The notes under the pieces: generated by a model
What the model saw: only the letters and a program-made list of their open reading frames with translations
Databases searched by the model: none
What the model was told of the DNA's origin: nothing
Assembly (NCBI RefSeq): GCF_036345915.1
Contig: NZ_CP107785.1
Span: forward strand, 5,642,001 to 5,706,000
Source of the DNA: Nocardia sp. NBC_00565
GTDB taxonomy: Bacteria; Actinomycetota; Actinomycetes; Mycobacteriales; Mycobacteriaceae
DNA: 64,000 nt
Direction of reading: 5' to 3'
Made by a program: the position numbers and the translations under genes
In this document: piece after piece, positions 55,670 through 64,000 of the stretch
Numbering within the stretch: position 1 is the stretch's first letter
Layout of the letters: each line of letters opens with the position of its first letter

Positions 55670-55846
55670 TGTCGTCGCCACCTTCCAAACCGCCGAGCAG
55701 CCGGTGACCGGATTATGCGCCTTTTCTATCACCGGCATGCCGGGTTTGATCCATTGACACCGCACGCGGCGCGAGTGCGGCCCCTTCCCTGGTAGGAGCC
55801 GCAGCTGCGACCACGGTGTGATGTGCCGCCGTAGCGTGATGGGAAA

Positions 55847-56214
55847 TTGGCCAGCCCGGTCGACCCGCCGTCGATGCTGGTGGTGGATCCGCCCGAGCAC
55901 ACCCGCTACCGCAAGACCGTCGCACAGACGTTCACTCCGCGCGCCGTCGCCCGGCTGCACGACCGGATCGTCGAGAGCTGCTGCGCGCCGAACCGCACCG
56001 CTGGCCCGCTGCAATCGAGGAGATGCTACGTTTCGACAGCCCGGTGCAGATGACCAGTCGAACGGCCTTGTGCGACACCGAGATCGACGGCGCGCCGAGA
56101 ATCGAAGCAAACGCACCGCACCGCAGACTCGCCAATCTGCGCGGCTACCAGCACATTCCGGTCGTCCTCGGCTCGTCACGCGCGTTCGTTCCCGACTCCG
56201 CACAGGTCAGCTAG
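55847..56214 (+). pseudogene. Cytochrome P450 collapsed by two deletions
   Basis: 55847-55980 encodes [20 protein letters not shown] and [16 protein letters not shown], the B'/C-helix region of bacterial P450s. After a frame change it resumes with [20 protein letters not shown] and [18 protein letters not shown], the K-helix ExxR region, having lost the I-helix. It then jumps to [18 protein letters not shown], the C-terminal strand, having lost the heme-Cys loop. No functional P450 can result. Confidence 0.75.
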
Positions 56215-56358
56215 CTTCAGGCAACCGAACGAACCAGCGACGTGCTACATATCACCGTAACGGCAAATCCTCAGCTATCGATTAGCCCCATGTGTGGACG
56301 CACGAGTCATCGCCCCCGCCCGCATATATCCGATAACGCAGTAGGGAGGGCATCGCCG

Positions 56359-56643
56359 ATGAACACCGCAACGGCCCCAACAACTTTCGAAGACATCATC
56401 GAATCGCTGAACCCACTCCCGGCCTGCACCTTCCGCTTCGACGACATCCCCTGCCGACATCGCGCCGAATGGCACGTCCGCAAACGCGCATGCTGCCACC
56501 CCAGCGCCGCCGACCTCATGTGCGACACCTGCTACTTCCGCATCCACTACTTCTTCGACCTCGGCGTGCACTTCGAATGCGCCGGATGCGGCACGCGATC
56601 GACAACATTCGCGACCATGTACCCGATCGCCGCCCGACTCTGA
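56359..56643 (+). CDS. Small cysteine-rich protein, probable zinc binder
   Basis: 94 residues. Cysteines and histidines occur in metal-binding-like pairs: PACTFRFDDIPCRHRAEWH, RACCHPSAADLMCDTCYF, and FECAGCGTRS. One or two zinc ribbons are likely. Length and Cys density match small proteins of unknown function in Nocardia. AGGGAGGG lies before the ATG at 56359. I see no DNA-binding helix, so a protein-protein or RNA role is possible. Confidence 0.7.
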   Translation: MNTATAPTTFEDIIESLNPLPACTFRFDDIPCRHRAEWHVRKRACCHPSAADLMCDTCYFRIHYFFDLGVHFECAGCGTRSTTFATMYPIAARL

Positions 56644-56777
56644 CCCGACCACGACCTCCGCGCCATCCGAACCCGCCCGAAGTCCGGACAAGTGCTCGCC
56701 GTGCGCTGACGCAGGCAACGTCGAGAGCCATCCTGCATGAGCGGATTCTCGATGTCGCCGACGGAGGGGGTGGGCGC

Positions 56778-57002
56778 TCAGAACTCGCCCGAGGTCGCTG
56801 GGTCCGCTAGCGCGCCCTCAGCGGTTCGTAATCGGTCGGTGAGGGCCGTGAGTAGGTCCATGGATTCTGTGGACAGGCCCAGCGCCAGGTGCACGAGGCG
56901 GCGTAGTGGGCTGCTCATGATCTGACCGGCCACGAGAAGGTCGTGATCACTGTGTCCAGGGAGGTAGTCGAGATTCACGGCGAGGTTCTCACAATCTGTC
57001 AC
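56778..57002 (-). CDS. Small hypothetical protein
   Basis: About 74 residues from a GTG at 57002. The sequence looks protein-like ([55 protein letters not shown]) and ends in a probable amphipathic helix. No family is recognised and the ribosome site is weak. An upstream in-frame ATG at 57101 leads through Arg-rich sequence and is less likely. Confidence 0.4.
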   Translation of the reverse strand: MTDCENLAVNLDYLPGHSDHDLLVAGQIMSSPLRRLVHLALGLSTESMDLLTALTDRLRTAEGALADPATSGEF

Positions 57003-57161
57003 TTGTTCCCGGATTACCCATCGCACGGCACGTGATGCCGTCGGACCTCGATGCGCAGGTGATCCGGTCCGAACCGCGCCGGCATGTGACGCACATCGCA
57101 CAGACTCCTTCGCTGCGCCGTGGTCGAATGTTTCGCGGTTCGTCCAGCCTTCATTATGGAC

Positions 57162-57176
57162 ATTAGCGTCTAATAT
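57162..57176 (+). promoter_or_regulatory. Palindrome overlapping the probable -10 of the lactate monooxygenase gene
   Basis: ATTAG-CGT-CTAAT (57162-57174) is a perfect 5-bp-arm palindrome overlapping TAATAT (57171-57176), a good -10 box about 50 bp before the GTG start. A bound repressor would block the promoter. The convergent TetR gene beyond the oxidase is a candidate. Confidence 0.4.
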
Positions 57177-57228
57177 TCGGGCAAGTGGAGGCCACCCCTC
57201 CGATCGTCCCCTACTGGAGGGCAGAACA

Positions 57229-58386
57229 GTGGCGTTCGGCGACTATCAGAACGAGATCTATTTCACCGCGCTGAGTGGTCACGCGCCGGATTTCCCGATG
57301 GACTACGCGACGCTCGAGGCGAAGGCAGCGGCCGCACTGCCCGCGTCACTGCACTCCTACATCGCAGGTGGCGCAGGTGACGAGCTGACCCAGCGGCGCA
57401 ATGCCGAGGCGTTCGCGGACTGGGGACTGGTGCCGCGGATGCTGGTCGGCGCGACCGAGCGCGATTTGTCGGTCAGCGCATGGGGACTCACCTTTCCGAC
57501 CCCGATCTTCCTGGCCCCGGTCGGAGTGATCGGGTTGGTGGGCGATAAGCACGGTGATATCGCGGTCGCCGAGGCCGCCGCGAAAACCGGTGTGCCCGCT
57601 GTCTTCTCGACGCTGATGCAGGATCCGCTGGAGGAGGTCATCGGCCATGCCGGCGCGACGCCGAGCTTCTTCCAGCTGTACACACCCAAGGATCGCGATC
57701 TCGCCGCGAGTCTGGTGAGCCGGGCGGAGCAGGCCGGATATCGCGGCATCACAGTCACTTTGGACACCTGGATTCCGGGCTGGCGTCCGCGCGACCTGTC
57801 GAGCGGCAACTTCCCACAGCTGCGCGGGCACGTACTGAAGAACTACACCACCGATCCGGTATTCCAGAAGATGGTCGGTTCGGACGACCCGCAGTCCATC
57901 GTGCTGCACTGGGTGCAGACCTTCGGAAATCCGCTCAGCTGGGACGATCTGGCATGGCTTCGGTCGCTGACCGAACTGCCGATCATCCTCAAGGGCATCT
58001 CCCATCCCGAGGACGCGCGCCGCGCGATCGATGCGGGCGTCGACGGCATCTACTGCTCCAATCACGGTGGACGCCAAGCCAATGGCGGTCTGAGCGCGCT
58101 GGAGACACTGCCCGGGGTGGTCGAGGCATGTGCCGACCGGGTGCCGGTGCTGTTCGACTCGGGCGTGCGGTCGGGCACCGATGTGATCAAGGCGCTCGGC
58201 CTGGGTGCGACGATGGTCGGTATCGGCCGTCCGTACGTGTACGGCCTTGCGCTGGGCGGGGTTTCGGGTCTGGTGCACGTGCTGCGGATGATCCTGGCGG
58301 AGGCGGATCTGCTGATGGCGGTGAACGGGTATCCGGATATCGCGGCGGTGCGCGAGAATATTCGGCCGGCCACCTATGGCCGCTGA
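57229..58386 (+). CDS. Lactate 2-monooxygenase-like FMN-dependent alpha-hydroxy-acid oxidase
   Basis: 385 residues of the TIM-barrel alpha-hydroxy-acid oxidase family. [15 protein letters not shown] and [15 protein letters not shown] resemble the start of mycobacterial lactate 2-monooxygenase, as do [14 protein letters not shown] and [31 protein letters not shown] holds the catalytic His. In LAPVGVIGL a Gly occupies the position that is Gly in the monooxygenase and Ala in lactate oxidase, favouring conversion of L-lactate to acetate, CO2 and water. The start is GTG after GGAGG. Confidence 0.87.
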   Translation: MAFGDYQNEIYFTALSGHAPDFPMDYATLEAKAAAALPASLHSYIAGGAGDELTQRRNAEAFADWGLVPRMLVGATERDLSVSAWGLTFPTPIFLAPVGVIGLVGDKHGDIAVAEAAAKTGVPAVFSTLMQDPLEEVIGHAGATPSFFQLYTPKDRDLAASLVSRAEQAGYRGITVTLDTWIPGWRPRDLSSGNFPQLRGHVLKNYTTDPVFQKMVGSDDPQSIVLHWVQTFGNPLSWDDLAWLRSLTELPIILKGISHPEDARRAIDAGVDGIYCSNHGGRQANGGLSALETLPGVVEACADRVPVLFDSGVRSGTDVIKALGLGATMVGIGRPYVYGLALGGVSGLVHVLRMILAEADLLMAVNGYPDIAAVRENIRPATYGR

Positions 58387-58388
58387 CC

Positions 58389-58994
58389 CTACGGTGTCAT
58401 CAGACTGATCAGGAACCGAGTCAGCACCTCGGTCAGCCCGGCGAGATCGGTCCGCGGATCTCCGGTGCTCCAATGGTGCACCAGCGCCATCAGCGCGCCG
58501 AAATATCCCGTCACGGCGGCGTGGTACCCACCGGGCGGGACGAAATCCGGTCCGAGCGCGCGCCGGAGCTGATCCTCGAAGAATGTCACCCACAGCTCGC
58601 GCTGCTCGAGCCTGCGCCGCTCCACCCGCTCGCTGACGCCGACGACCTCGACGTGCGCGATCCGAGCCCGTCGCGGGTCGCGGCCGATCGACTCCGCATA
58701 GGCCCGCACCGCCGCTTGGGCCCGGCCGACCACATCACCCGGTGCGGCCGCGTCCGTCGCCACGGTGACCGCCTGCCTGGCCTCGACCTGGATCGAGTCG
58801 TAGACCGCGATCAGCAGATCCATGCGGTTGTCGAAGTGCTCATAGAACTGGCTGCGCGCCAACCCGGCCACCCGGCACAACTCGGTGATCGAACTGTGCT
58901 GGTAACCGCTCTCCCCGAAGACCGCCAACCCCGCGGCCAGGAACTGCGCACGCCGCTGGGCACGACGGTCCGCGACGGGGCGTCCGTCGTACAT
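58389..58994 (-). CDS. TetR-family regulator
   Basis: 201 residues. The HTH region is RRAQFLAAGLAVFGESGYQH and ITELCRVAGLARSQFYEHFD, followed by an all-helical ligand domain. It converges with the lactate monooxygenase gene; the stop codons are 3 bp apart. The palindrome before that gene is a possible target, but so is its own promoter region. The ATG at 58994 fits the usual short N-terminus. Confidence 0.87.
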   Translation of the reverse strand: MYDGRPVADRRAQRRAQFLAAGLAVFGESGYQHSSITELCRVAGLARSQFYEHFDNRMDLLIAVYDSIQVEARQAVTVATDAAAPGDVVGRAQAAVRAYAESIGRDPRRARIAHVEVVGVSERVERRRLEQRELWVTFFEDQLRRALGPDFVPPGGYHAAVTGYFGALMALVHHWSTGDPRTDLAGLTEVLTRFLISLMTP

Positions 58995-59120
58995 CCGCGA
59001 TGACGCAGCCACTAGTGGACAATACGGTCCTACCGGCGGGGAAGTCGACGGTGTGCGCTGGGAGCCGACTGCCACTACCGTAGGTCGGCGAGTCCGGACG
59101 CGATCGCTGGGAGATGAGCC

Positions 59121-60389
59121 TTGTCGTTATCGACGATCGAAACGACGGTGGTGCCGTCGGCGCCGGAGCGCCGCACTGTTCCCGCCGTCGCGTTCTGGAC
59201 GATCTTCGTGCTCGGCGCGGTCGCCGGTGGTTATTACGTCGAGCAGGCCCTCGCCACGCCCGCGATGTTCACGCACCTGATGGATCTCAGCGTCTATCAA
59301 ATCGCCGGGCACCGGGTGGCCGACGGGGTTTCCATCTACGACACCCCGCTGCTGGGCCACACCCGCGGCGTCTGGGAGTTCGTGTACACGCCGTTCGCCG
59401 CGCTGCTGTTCGTGCCGCTGATCGACCTCCACGGTGAGCCGTACACCTGGGTCGGCATGTTGGGGAACTTCGCGATGCTGACCGCGTCGGCCTGGGCGGC
59501 GCTGTCGATGCTCGGCTACCGCAGGGACCGGCGGCTGGTGCTGTTGGGTCTGCCGATCGCCGGACTGCTGCTGTGGTGCGAGCCGGTGCGCGAAACCATG
59601 GCCTTCGGTCAGATCAATATCTTTCTGCTGCTGTTGGTGCTGGCGGATATGGCGCTGCCCGACTCGTCGCGTTGGAAAGGCGTGCTGACCGGGATCGCGG
59701 CCGGAATCAAGCTGACCCCCGCCTTCTTCGTCATCTACCTGCTGGTCACCCGCCGATACCGGGCCGCGGCGACGGCGACCGGCGCGTTCGCCGCGACCGT
59801 ACTCATCGGCCTCGCCGCCATGCCCAAGGATTCGCTGACCTTCTGGAGCGGCGCGTTCGCGGACCCCACCCGCGTCGGCGTCCCGGAGAATCCGTCCAAC
59901 GAGTCGCTGCGCGGCATGCTGGCCCGCACCGTCGGCGTCGCCGGCAATCACCAATTGCTCTGGCTGGCAGGCGCATTCGCCATCGCCGCGATCTGCCTGT
60001 GCCTCGCGCGACGGTTGTCGCTGACCGGCCACGAACTCCCCGCCGTGGTCCTGTGCGGACTGACCACCACCGCGGTATCCCCGTACAGCTGGGTGCACCA
60101 CTGGGTCTGGCTCGCCCCGCTCCTGATCTACCTGGCCGACCTGGCATTTCGCCGCCGCGGTATCGCCGCCCCACTCGGCCTCCTACTGGCACTGGCAGTC
60201 GCCTCGGGCGGGGTCTTCGCCCTCCTCGGCTCCGCATTCAGCAGCACCATCAACTACCCCTCGGACAAAACGTTCGGTCTACTCATCCACAACGCCTACA
60301 TCTGGCTGACCCTGGCCCTCTTCACCACCGCCGCCATCCAGTCACGCCGCCTCCGCACACAAGCTGTGGAGCCGTCGAGAATGCGCTGA
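59121..60389 (+). CDS. GT87-type polyprenyl-phosphate mannosyltransferase-like membrane protein
   Basis: 422 residues with 9-10 transmembrane segments. The first outside loop contains MDLSVYQIAGHRVADGVSIY with an acidic residue expected to be catalytic in GT-C enzymes. WEFVYTPFAALLFVPL and FGQINIFLLLLVLADM, then GIAAGIKLTPAFFVIYLLVT, are hallmarks of the DUF2029/GT87 group that includes mycobacterial mannosyltransferases of phosphatidylinositol mannoside and lipomannan synthesis. It probably adds mannose to such glycolipids outside the membrane. The start is TTG. Confidence 0.85.
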   Translation: MSLSTIETTVVPSAPERRTVPAVAFWTIFVLGAVAGGYYVEQALATPAMFTHLMDLSVYQIAGHRVADGVSIYDTPLLGHTRGVWEFVYTPFAALLFVPLIDLHGEPYTWVGMLGNFAMLTASAWAALSMLGYRRDRRLVLLGLPIAGLLLWCEPVRETMAFGQINIFLLLLVLADMALPDSSRWKGVLTGIAAGIKLTPAFFVIYLLVTRRYRAAATATGAFAATVLIGLAAMPKDSLTFWSGAFADPTRVGVPENPSNESLRGMLARTVGVAGNHQLLWLAGAFAIAAICLCLARRLSLTGHELPAVVLCGLTTTAVSPYSWVHHWVWLAPLLIYLADLAFRRRGIAAPLGLLLALAVASGGVFALLGSAFSSTINYPSDKTFGLLIHNAYIWLTLALFTTAAIQSRRLRTQAVEPSRMR

Positions 60390-60454
60390 TGCAGGGGCGG
60401 CGTTTGCCTGCGCCGGCGCATGGTGATCGCTTGTCCAGCCGGCTCGGTTCCCGG

Positions 60455-60805
60455 TTAGTACCGGCGGGGCTGGCCCCATTGGTCGGATGGGCGGGTCGGG
60501 AAGGTTGTGCCGTCCTCGCGGGGAGCGACGGCGTCGGCCGGGGCGATCATGTCCAGGTAGATCCAGCCGTCGCCATCTTGCACAGGTAGCTGAAGGCTGG
60601 CGATCCAGCGGCCGTCGATCAACCGGTACCACGCGCGTTGCTCGGCGGGCATTCGGCCGCGCAGCACCAACCCGTGCTTGCGCACTCCGGACGGAACAGC
60701 CCTGCTATCAGGCAGATCAGCGGACAGGACACGGTCTACATCGACATAGACCGGCCGCGGCGGCGAGAACGGACGCCACACCCGCCACCGACGGTTCTCG
60801 AACAT
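60455..60805 (-). CDS. Hypothetical protein, Trp/Arg-rich
   Basis: 116 residues. MFENRRWRVWRPFSPPRPVY, VRKHGLVLRGRMPAEQRAWY and RWIASLQLPVQDGDGWIYLD suggest a small beta-rich domain. No signal peptide or membrane segment is present. It converges with the GT87-like gene and is divergent from the ECF41-controlled oxidoreductase. The ATG at 60805 is preceded by a weak GAAAG. I do not recognise the family. Confidence 0.6.
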   Translation of the reverse strand: MFENRRWRVWRPFSPPRPVYVDVDRVLSADLPDSRAVPSGVRKHGLVLRGRMPAEQRAWYRLIDGRWIASLQLPVQDGDGWIYLDMIAPADAVAPREDGTTFPTRPSDQWGQPRRY

Positions 60806-60894
60806 ACTTTCGAGTATGTCACTACCCGAGCAACCCGCGACCACGGGAGTCCACATACCGAGCCCACGCGTGCGGAGTGACCTGCGTCACGCAC

Positions 60895-60921
60895 TGTCAC
60901 AACAATCGGTCACGCGGTGTC
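60895..60921 (+). promoter_or_regulatory. ECF41-type promoter before the oxidoreductase gene
   Basis: TGTCACA (60895-60901), a 16-base spacer and TGTC (60918-60921) nearly match the ECF41 consensus I remember, TGTCACA-N16-CGTC. It lies 35 bp before the start of the oxidoreductase, and an ECF41 sigma factor gene follows 217 bp after that gene, so the match is functionally coherent. Confidence 0.75.
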
Positions 60922-60955
60922 TTGATGCCATACCCCTCGAGACGAAGGAGACACC

Positions 60956-62155
60956 ATGACCGAGAACACCGATCTGGTCGTGATCGGCGGCGGATATGCC
61001 GGCGTTATGGCGGCCAATCGCTTGACGCAGCGCGACGACGTGACAGTGACTCTGATCAACCCGCGCGCGACCTTCGTCGAGCGGATCCGCCTGCACCAAC
61101 TGGCGGCCGGGACCCATGAGACGGTCGTCGAGTACGGCAAAGTTCTGAACGAGCGGGTGCGACTCGTGGTCGACACCGTGACACGGATCGACGCCGCCGA
61201 GCGCAGCGTGATGTTGGCGACCGGTGGCACGGTCGGCTACGACTATCTGATCTACGCGGTCGGCAGCGGCAACGCCGACCCGAATGTGCCCGGAGCAGCC
61301 GAGTTCGCCTATCCGATCGCCACCTTCGAGGATGCGCGGCGGCTGCGGCCGGTCCTCGACGCCGCGCCCGCCACGACCGCGGTGACGGTTGTCGGAGCCG
61401 GTCCGGCCGGTATCGAGACCGCCGCCGAGCTGGCGGAGCAGGGCCGCCGGGTGACCCTGGTGTGCGGCGAGGTGCTCGGCCCGTACCTGCACCCACGGGG
61501 TCGACGCTCGGTGGCCCAGCGGCTGGACAAACTCGGGGTGACCGTGATCGAAGGCCCCGATGCGAAGGCGACGGCTGTGACACGCGATACCGTGCGGCTC
61601 AGTGGCGGCCACACGCTGCGGAGCACGGTGACCATCTGGACCGCCGGCTTCGGTGTGCCGGACCTGGCCGCCCGGAGCGGGCTGAGCACCGACGCCATGG
61701 GCCGCCTGCGCACGGACGAGACGTTGACGAGTGTGGACGACGCGCACATCGTCGCGGCCGGGGATTCGGCGGCACCGTCGGACCTGCCGTTCCGGATGGG
61801 CTGCCAGTCCGCGGTTCAGCTGGGCCCGCAGGCCGCCGAGACCGTGCTCAGCCGACTCGCGGGTGAGCAGCCCGCGACCATCGACGTGGGGTTCGCCGGC
61901 CAGTGCATCAGCTTGGGTCGTCGCGTCGGCATCTTCCAGTTCTCCGATAAACACGACACCGCCAAGTGGTACTACCTCGGCGGCCGCCCGGGCGCGAAGC
62001 TCAAGGAGGTCATTTGCAAGAGCACCGTCTGGCAGCTGTCGTACGAAGCACGCAAGCCCGGTGCGCGCACCTGGTGGGCCAAGGATGACAAGCGCCAGGA
62101 ACTGCTGCAGGCCGAGCGCGGCGAGGCGCAGACCACCGCTGAACTGGCAAGTTGA
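60956..62155 (+). CDS. FAD/NAD(P)-dependent oxidoreductase, ECF41 partner
   Basis: 399 residues resembling type II NADH dehydrogenases. The FAD site is VVIGGGYAGVMAANRL, and VTVVGAGPAGIETAAELAEQG is the NAD(P) site near residue 145. IVAAGDSAA is the second FAD contact. No CxxC redox motif or C-terminal membrane anchor is visible. It is the COE-type partner (carboxymuconolactone decarboxylase, oxidoreductase or epimerase) that usually accompanies ECF41 sigma factors. GAAGGAGA precedes the ATG. Substrate is unknown. Confidence 0.9.
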   Translation: MTENTDLVVIGGGYAGVMAANRLTQRDDVTVTLINPRATFVERIRLHQLAAGTHETVVEYGKVLNERVRLVVDTVTRIDAAERSVMLATGGTVGYDYLIYAVGSGNADPNVPGAAEFAYPIATFEDARRLRPVLDAAPATTAVTVVGAGPAGIETAAELAEQGRRVTLVCGEVLGPYLHPRGRRSVAQRLDKLGVTVIEGPDAKATAVTRDTVRLSGGHTLRSTVTIWTAGFGVPDLAARSGLSTDAMGRLRTDETLTSVDDAHIVAAGDSAAPSDLPFRMGCQSAVQLGPQAAETVLSRLAGEQPATIDVGFAGQCISLGRRVGIFQFSDKHDTAKWYYLGGRPGAKLKEVICKSTVWQLSYEARKPGARTWWAKDDKRQELLQAERGEAQTTAELAS

Positions 62156-62193
62156 CGCATCGGTGTCCGGTTGACCAGCAACGGATCTGGGCT

Positions 62194-62244
62194 GCATGTC
62201 GTGCGGCGGGGCACGTTATCGCGGCGTGTCGCCGCACGACATGC
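62194..62244. promoter_or_regulatory. Perfect 15-bp inverted repeat between oxidoreductase and sigma-factor genes
   Basis: GCATGTCGTGCGGCG (62194-62208) and CGCCGCACGACATGC (62230-62244) pair perfectly around a 21-base loop. The hairpin starts 39 bp after the oxidoreductase stop and ends about 130 bp before the sigma-factor start. It may terminate or attenuate transcription from the ECF41 promoter, or serve as an operator. Confidence 0.55.
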
Positions 62245-62372
62245 GGCGATCGGCGGTCCTATGGGCAACGGATCGCCGTCGACTCGGCGTGTGCGCCGGG
62301 TGGTATCTCATGATCCATCGCACCGAACAGGTGTGGTCGAATCGAACGGCTGCCAACAATAAGGACCCTGCT

Positions 62373-63275
62373 GTGGACGCACGCGAACACGCCACCAACC
62401 CGGCGACCGAGATTTTCGTCGCCCACCGCAACCTGCTCTTCACCGTCGCCTACGAGATGCTCGGATCGGCGGCCGATGCCGAAGACGTCCTCCAGGAAAC
62501 CTGGCTGCGGTGGGTGAAGGTCGACTTGGGGCAGGTAAGCGACGAGCGCGCCTACCTGGTCCGGATCACGACCCGGCAGGCGCTCAACCGGCTGCGCACA
62601 ATGAAGCGCCGCAAGGAGTCCTACGTCGGCCCCTGGCTGCCTGAGCCGCTGCTCACCGCGCCAGACGTGGCCGAGGACGTCGAGCTCGCCGAGAGTATGT
62701 CGATGGCGCTGATGCTCGTCCTCGAGACACTGTCGCCGACCGAGCGGGCGGTCTTCGTGCTACGCGAGGTCTTCGACCTCGGCTACGACGAGATCGCGGC
62801 CGCCGTCGACAAGACCCCGGCGGCCGTCCGCCAGATCGCGCACCGCGCCCGCCAGCACGTCGATGCCCGCCGCCCGCGCTCGGTGGTCTCCCCGAGCCAG
62901 ACTCGGGCGGCGCTGGAGTCGTTCCAGCGCGCACTCGAAACCGGGGACCCGCAGGGCCTGCTCGACGTGCTCGCCCCGGAGGTCGTGCTGATGAGCGACG
63001 GCGGCGGTATCAAGCAGGCCGCGCTGCGGCCGGTCATCGGCGCCGAGAAGGTGGTCCGCTTCATCATCGGCGGTACCGCCAAGTTCGGAATCACGCTCAC
63101 CACGGCCCCCACCGTGGTCAACGGCAACCCGGCACTCGTCCTACACGTGAACGGCGAGATGGACGGCATCTTGGCGTTCCGTTTCGAGGACGCCCGCATC
63201 ACCGGCCTCTACTTCGTCCGCAACCCGGAGAAGCTGACCCGCATCGCATCCGAGACCTCGCTCACCCTGCGATGA
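62373..63275 (+). CDS. RNA polymerase sigma factor, ECF41 group (SigJ-like)
   Basis: 300 residues. Sigma region 2 is AYEMLGSAADAEDVLQETWL with RAYLVRITTRQALNRLRTMK. Region 4 is LSPTERAVFVLREVFDLGYD and AVRQIAHRARQHVDAR. The C-terminal 100 residues are a SnoaL-like domain (SQTRAALESFQRALETGD) with DGGGIKQAALRPVIGAEKVV, the D-G-G-G motif typical of ECF41, where this domain controls activity in place of an anti-sigma factor. The GTG at 62373 was chosen because family members begin close to region 2. Confidence 0.92.
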   Translation: MDAREHATNPATEIFVAHRNLLFTVAYEMLGSAADAEDVLQETWLRWVKVDLGQVSDERAYLVRITTRQALNRLRTMKRRKESYVGPWLPEPLLTAPDVAEDVELAESMSMALMLVLETLSPTERAVFVLREVFDLGYDEIAAAVDKTPAAVRQIAHRARQHVDARRPRSVVSPSQTRAALESFQRALETGDPQGLLDVLAPEVVLMSDGGGIKQAALRPVIGAEKVVRFIIGGTAKFGITLTTAPTVVNGNPALVLHVNGEMDGILAFRFEDARITGLYFVRNPEKLTRIASETSLTLR

Positions 63276-63391
63276 CGTGGACGGTCGCTCAGCCGACCGC
63301 CGAGCGCAACGCCGTCCAAGAGCGTGAGAAGAGATCACTTCGGTAACGACGATGAATCGTCGACCAGCTCGAACGCGCTATAACTGCGGAC

Positions 63392-63723
63392 GTGACGCAA
63401 TTGCCGACGCTTGTTGTCATCAGCGGCCCGCCCGGGGCGGGCAAAACGACACTGGCCCATACCATCGCCACCGAAGTGGGATGCCCGGCGATCTGCCGAC
63501 CTCGGAAGTGGCCGCGCGGCGAATCCGCCAGCGCCACCGGGACAACCCACTGCGACAAGCACATTCGGATCCGCAATCGAGAACGTCCATACCACCTGCG
63601 CACGCCTTCGACCGAGTATCGGTCGACGCCCCGTCGCTCGACGTCGACACCACCGACGGCTACCACCCCACGCTCGACGAGATCGTGGCATTCATCAACA
63701 ACCGAATGCCGTCGCGGCAGTGA
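63392..63723 (+). pseudogene. P-loop kinase collapsed by internal deletion
   Basis: From a GTG at 63392 the frame reads LPTLVVISGPPGAGKTTLAH and TIATEVGCPAICR, a complete Walker A N-terminus of AAA-type small kinases. It then goes out of frame. A second frame resumes with TSEVAARRIRQRHRDNPLRQ, FDRVSVDAPSLDVDTTDGYH and PTLDEIVAFINNR, the C-terminal part of the same type of enzyme, ending at 63723. The central part with Walker B is missing, with the junction near 63490-63505. Confidence 0.65.
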
Positions 63724-64000
63724 CGTACGGCACCACAACAACCATCGCGAGAATACGAGCGGGATTCATAGCGGAGATCTCCTGCAACGCTGGGGGACCC
63801 GACCCGAACGGTGCCGGACATGACCCGCGGGATCTGAGCCGTATCGCCGGCGCTCGTCGTAGTGCTCGGGCACAATCGCATCGGACCGATTTCAGTACCG
63901 TGTGGAATTATCTGGAAGCGCCCGCGATCCCGCTGCCGAGGTACCTACAACGGCGGCGGCTCCCGGCCGATGACCACTAGCATCGTGAGCTGTGATCACC
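63724..64000. other. No recognised gene; possible start of a gene at the window edge
   Basis: I see no supported gene between the kinase relic and the window end. A GTGATCACC at 63992-64000 could be the start codon of a gene running off the right edge, but nine bases are not enough to judge. Confidence 0.2.

Noticed and set aside
55670..56203. N-terminal extension of CtaD to 56203
   Set aside because: The extra 178 residues overlap the P450 relic and are unlike subunit I; the GTG at 55669 with GGAAGG fits the family.
62196..62372. Extended N-terminus of the ECF41 sigma factor from 62196
   Set aside because: The extension runs through the 15-bp hairpin and has no family counterpart; GTG 62373 is close to sigma region 2.

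Overview
The window is high-GC actinobacterial DNA, most likely from Nocardia or a close mycolic-acid relative. The evidence is the prfB / mscS-like / ftsE / ftsX / smpB / ssrA neighbourhood, a tmRNA tag (ADSNQREYALAA) that nearly matches the mycobacterial one, a FadE24/FadE23-like pair next to hisN, a mymA-like operon, and frequent GTG and TTG starts. These assignments come from reading the sequence and remembered family knowledge; no database search was run.

Layout. (1) 1-6.2 kb is accessory DNA: a gamma-glutamylcyclotransferase-like gene cut by the window edge, an intact IS256-family element with target duplication, then an islet ending in the 3' end of ssrA. The islet holds a recombinase relic, a HigBA-type and a YefM/YoeB-type toxin-antitoxin pair, a Fic protein and two decayed genes. 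A diverged copy of the ssrA 3' end plus its terminator lies at 2.5 kb. (2) 6.2-16 kb is core: ssrA, an EamA transporter, smpB, a PhoA-like lipoprotein, recQ, ftsEX, an MscS-type channel and prfB. (3) 16-26 kb holds an XRE regulator, an FMN reductase, hisN, a GNAT, a secreted beta-propeller, a 23-residue micropeptide with its own ribosome site and terminator, a GT39-type membrane enzyme, and the fadE pair behind twin palindromes. (4) 26-34 kb has secreted proteins, an ArsR-like regulator, two tandem acyl-CoA ligases, a PepSY membrane protein and a decay zone. (5) 34-38 kb is a galactose cluster: galK, a sodium:solute symporter and a small membrane protein. (6) 37.9-40.7 kb is a tightly coupled three-gene operon: pyruvoyl-dependent arginine decarboxylase, GNAT-like protein, membrane diguanylate cyclase. 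(7) 41.6-50.4 kb is a TetR-controlled lipid or xenobiotic operon resembling mymA. (8) 50.5-64 kb has a DoxX-like protein with an expanding 33-bp repeat, a STAS protein, a double-MerR regulator, ctaD, a lactate 2-monooxygenase-like enzyme, a GT87-like enzyme, and an ECF41 sigma factor with its partner oxidoreductase behind a near-consensus ECF41 promoter.

The best candidates for something undescribed are the arginine decarboxylase / GNAT / GGDEF operon, the 23-residue micropeptide, and the hydrolase at the end of the mymA-like operon, which has lost its nucleophile. A recurring theme is collapsed pseudogenes that keep both ends of a gene but have lost the middle: epoxide hydrolase, P450 and P-loop kinase.
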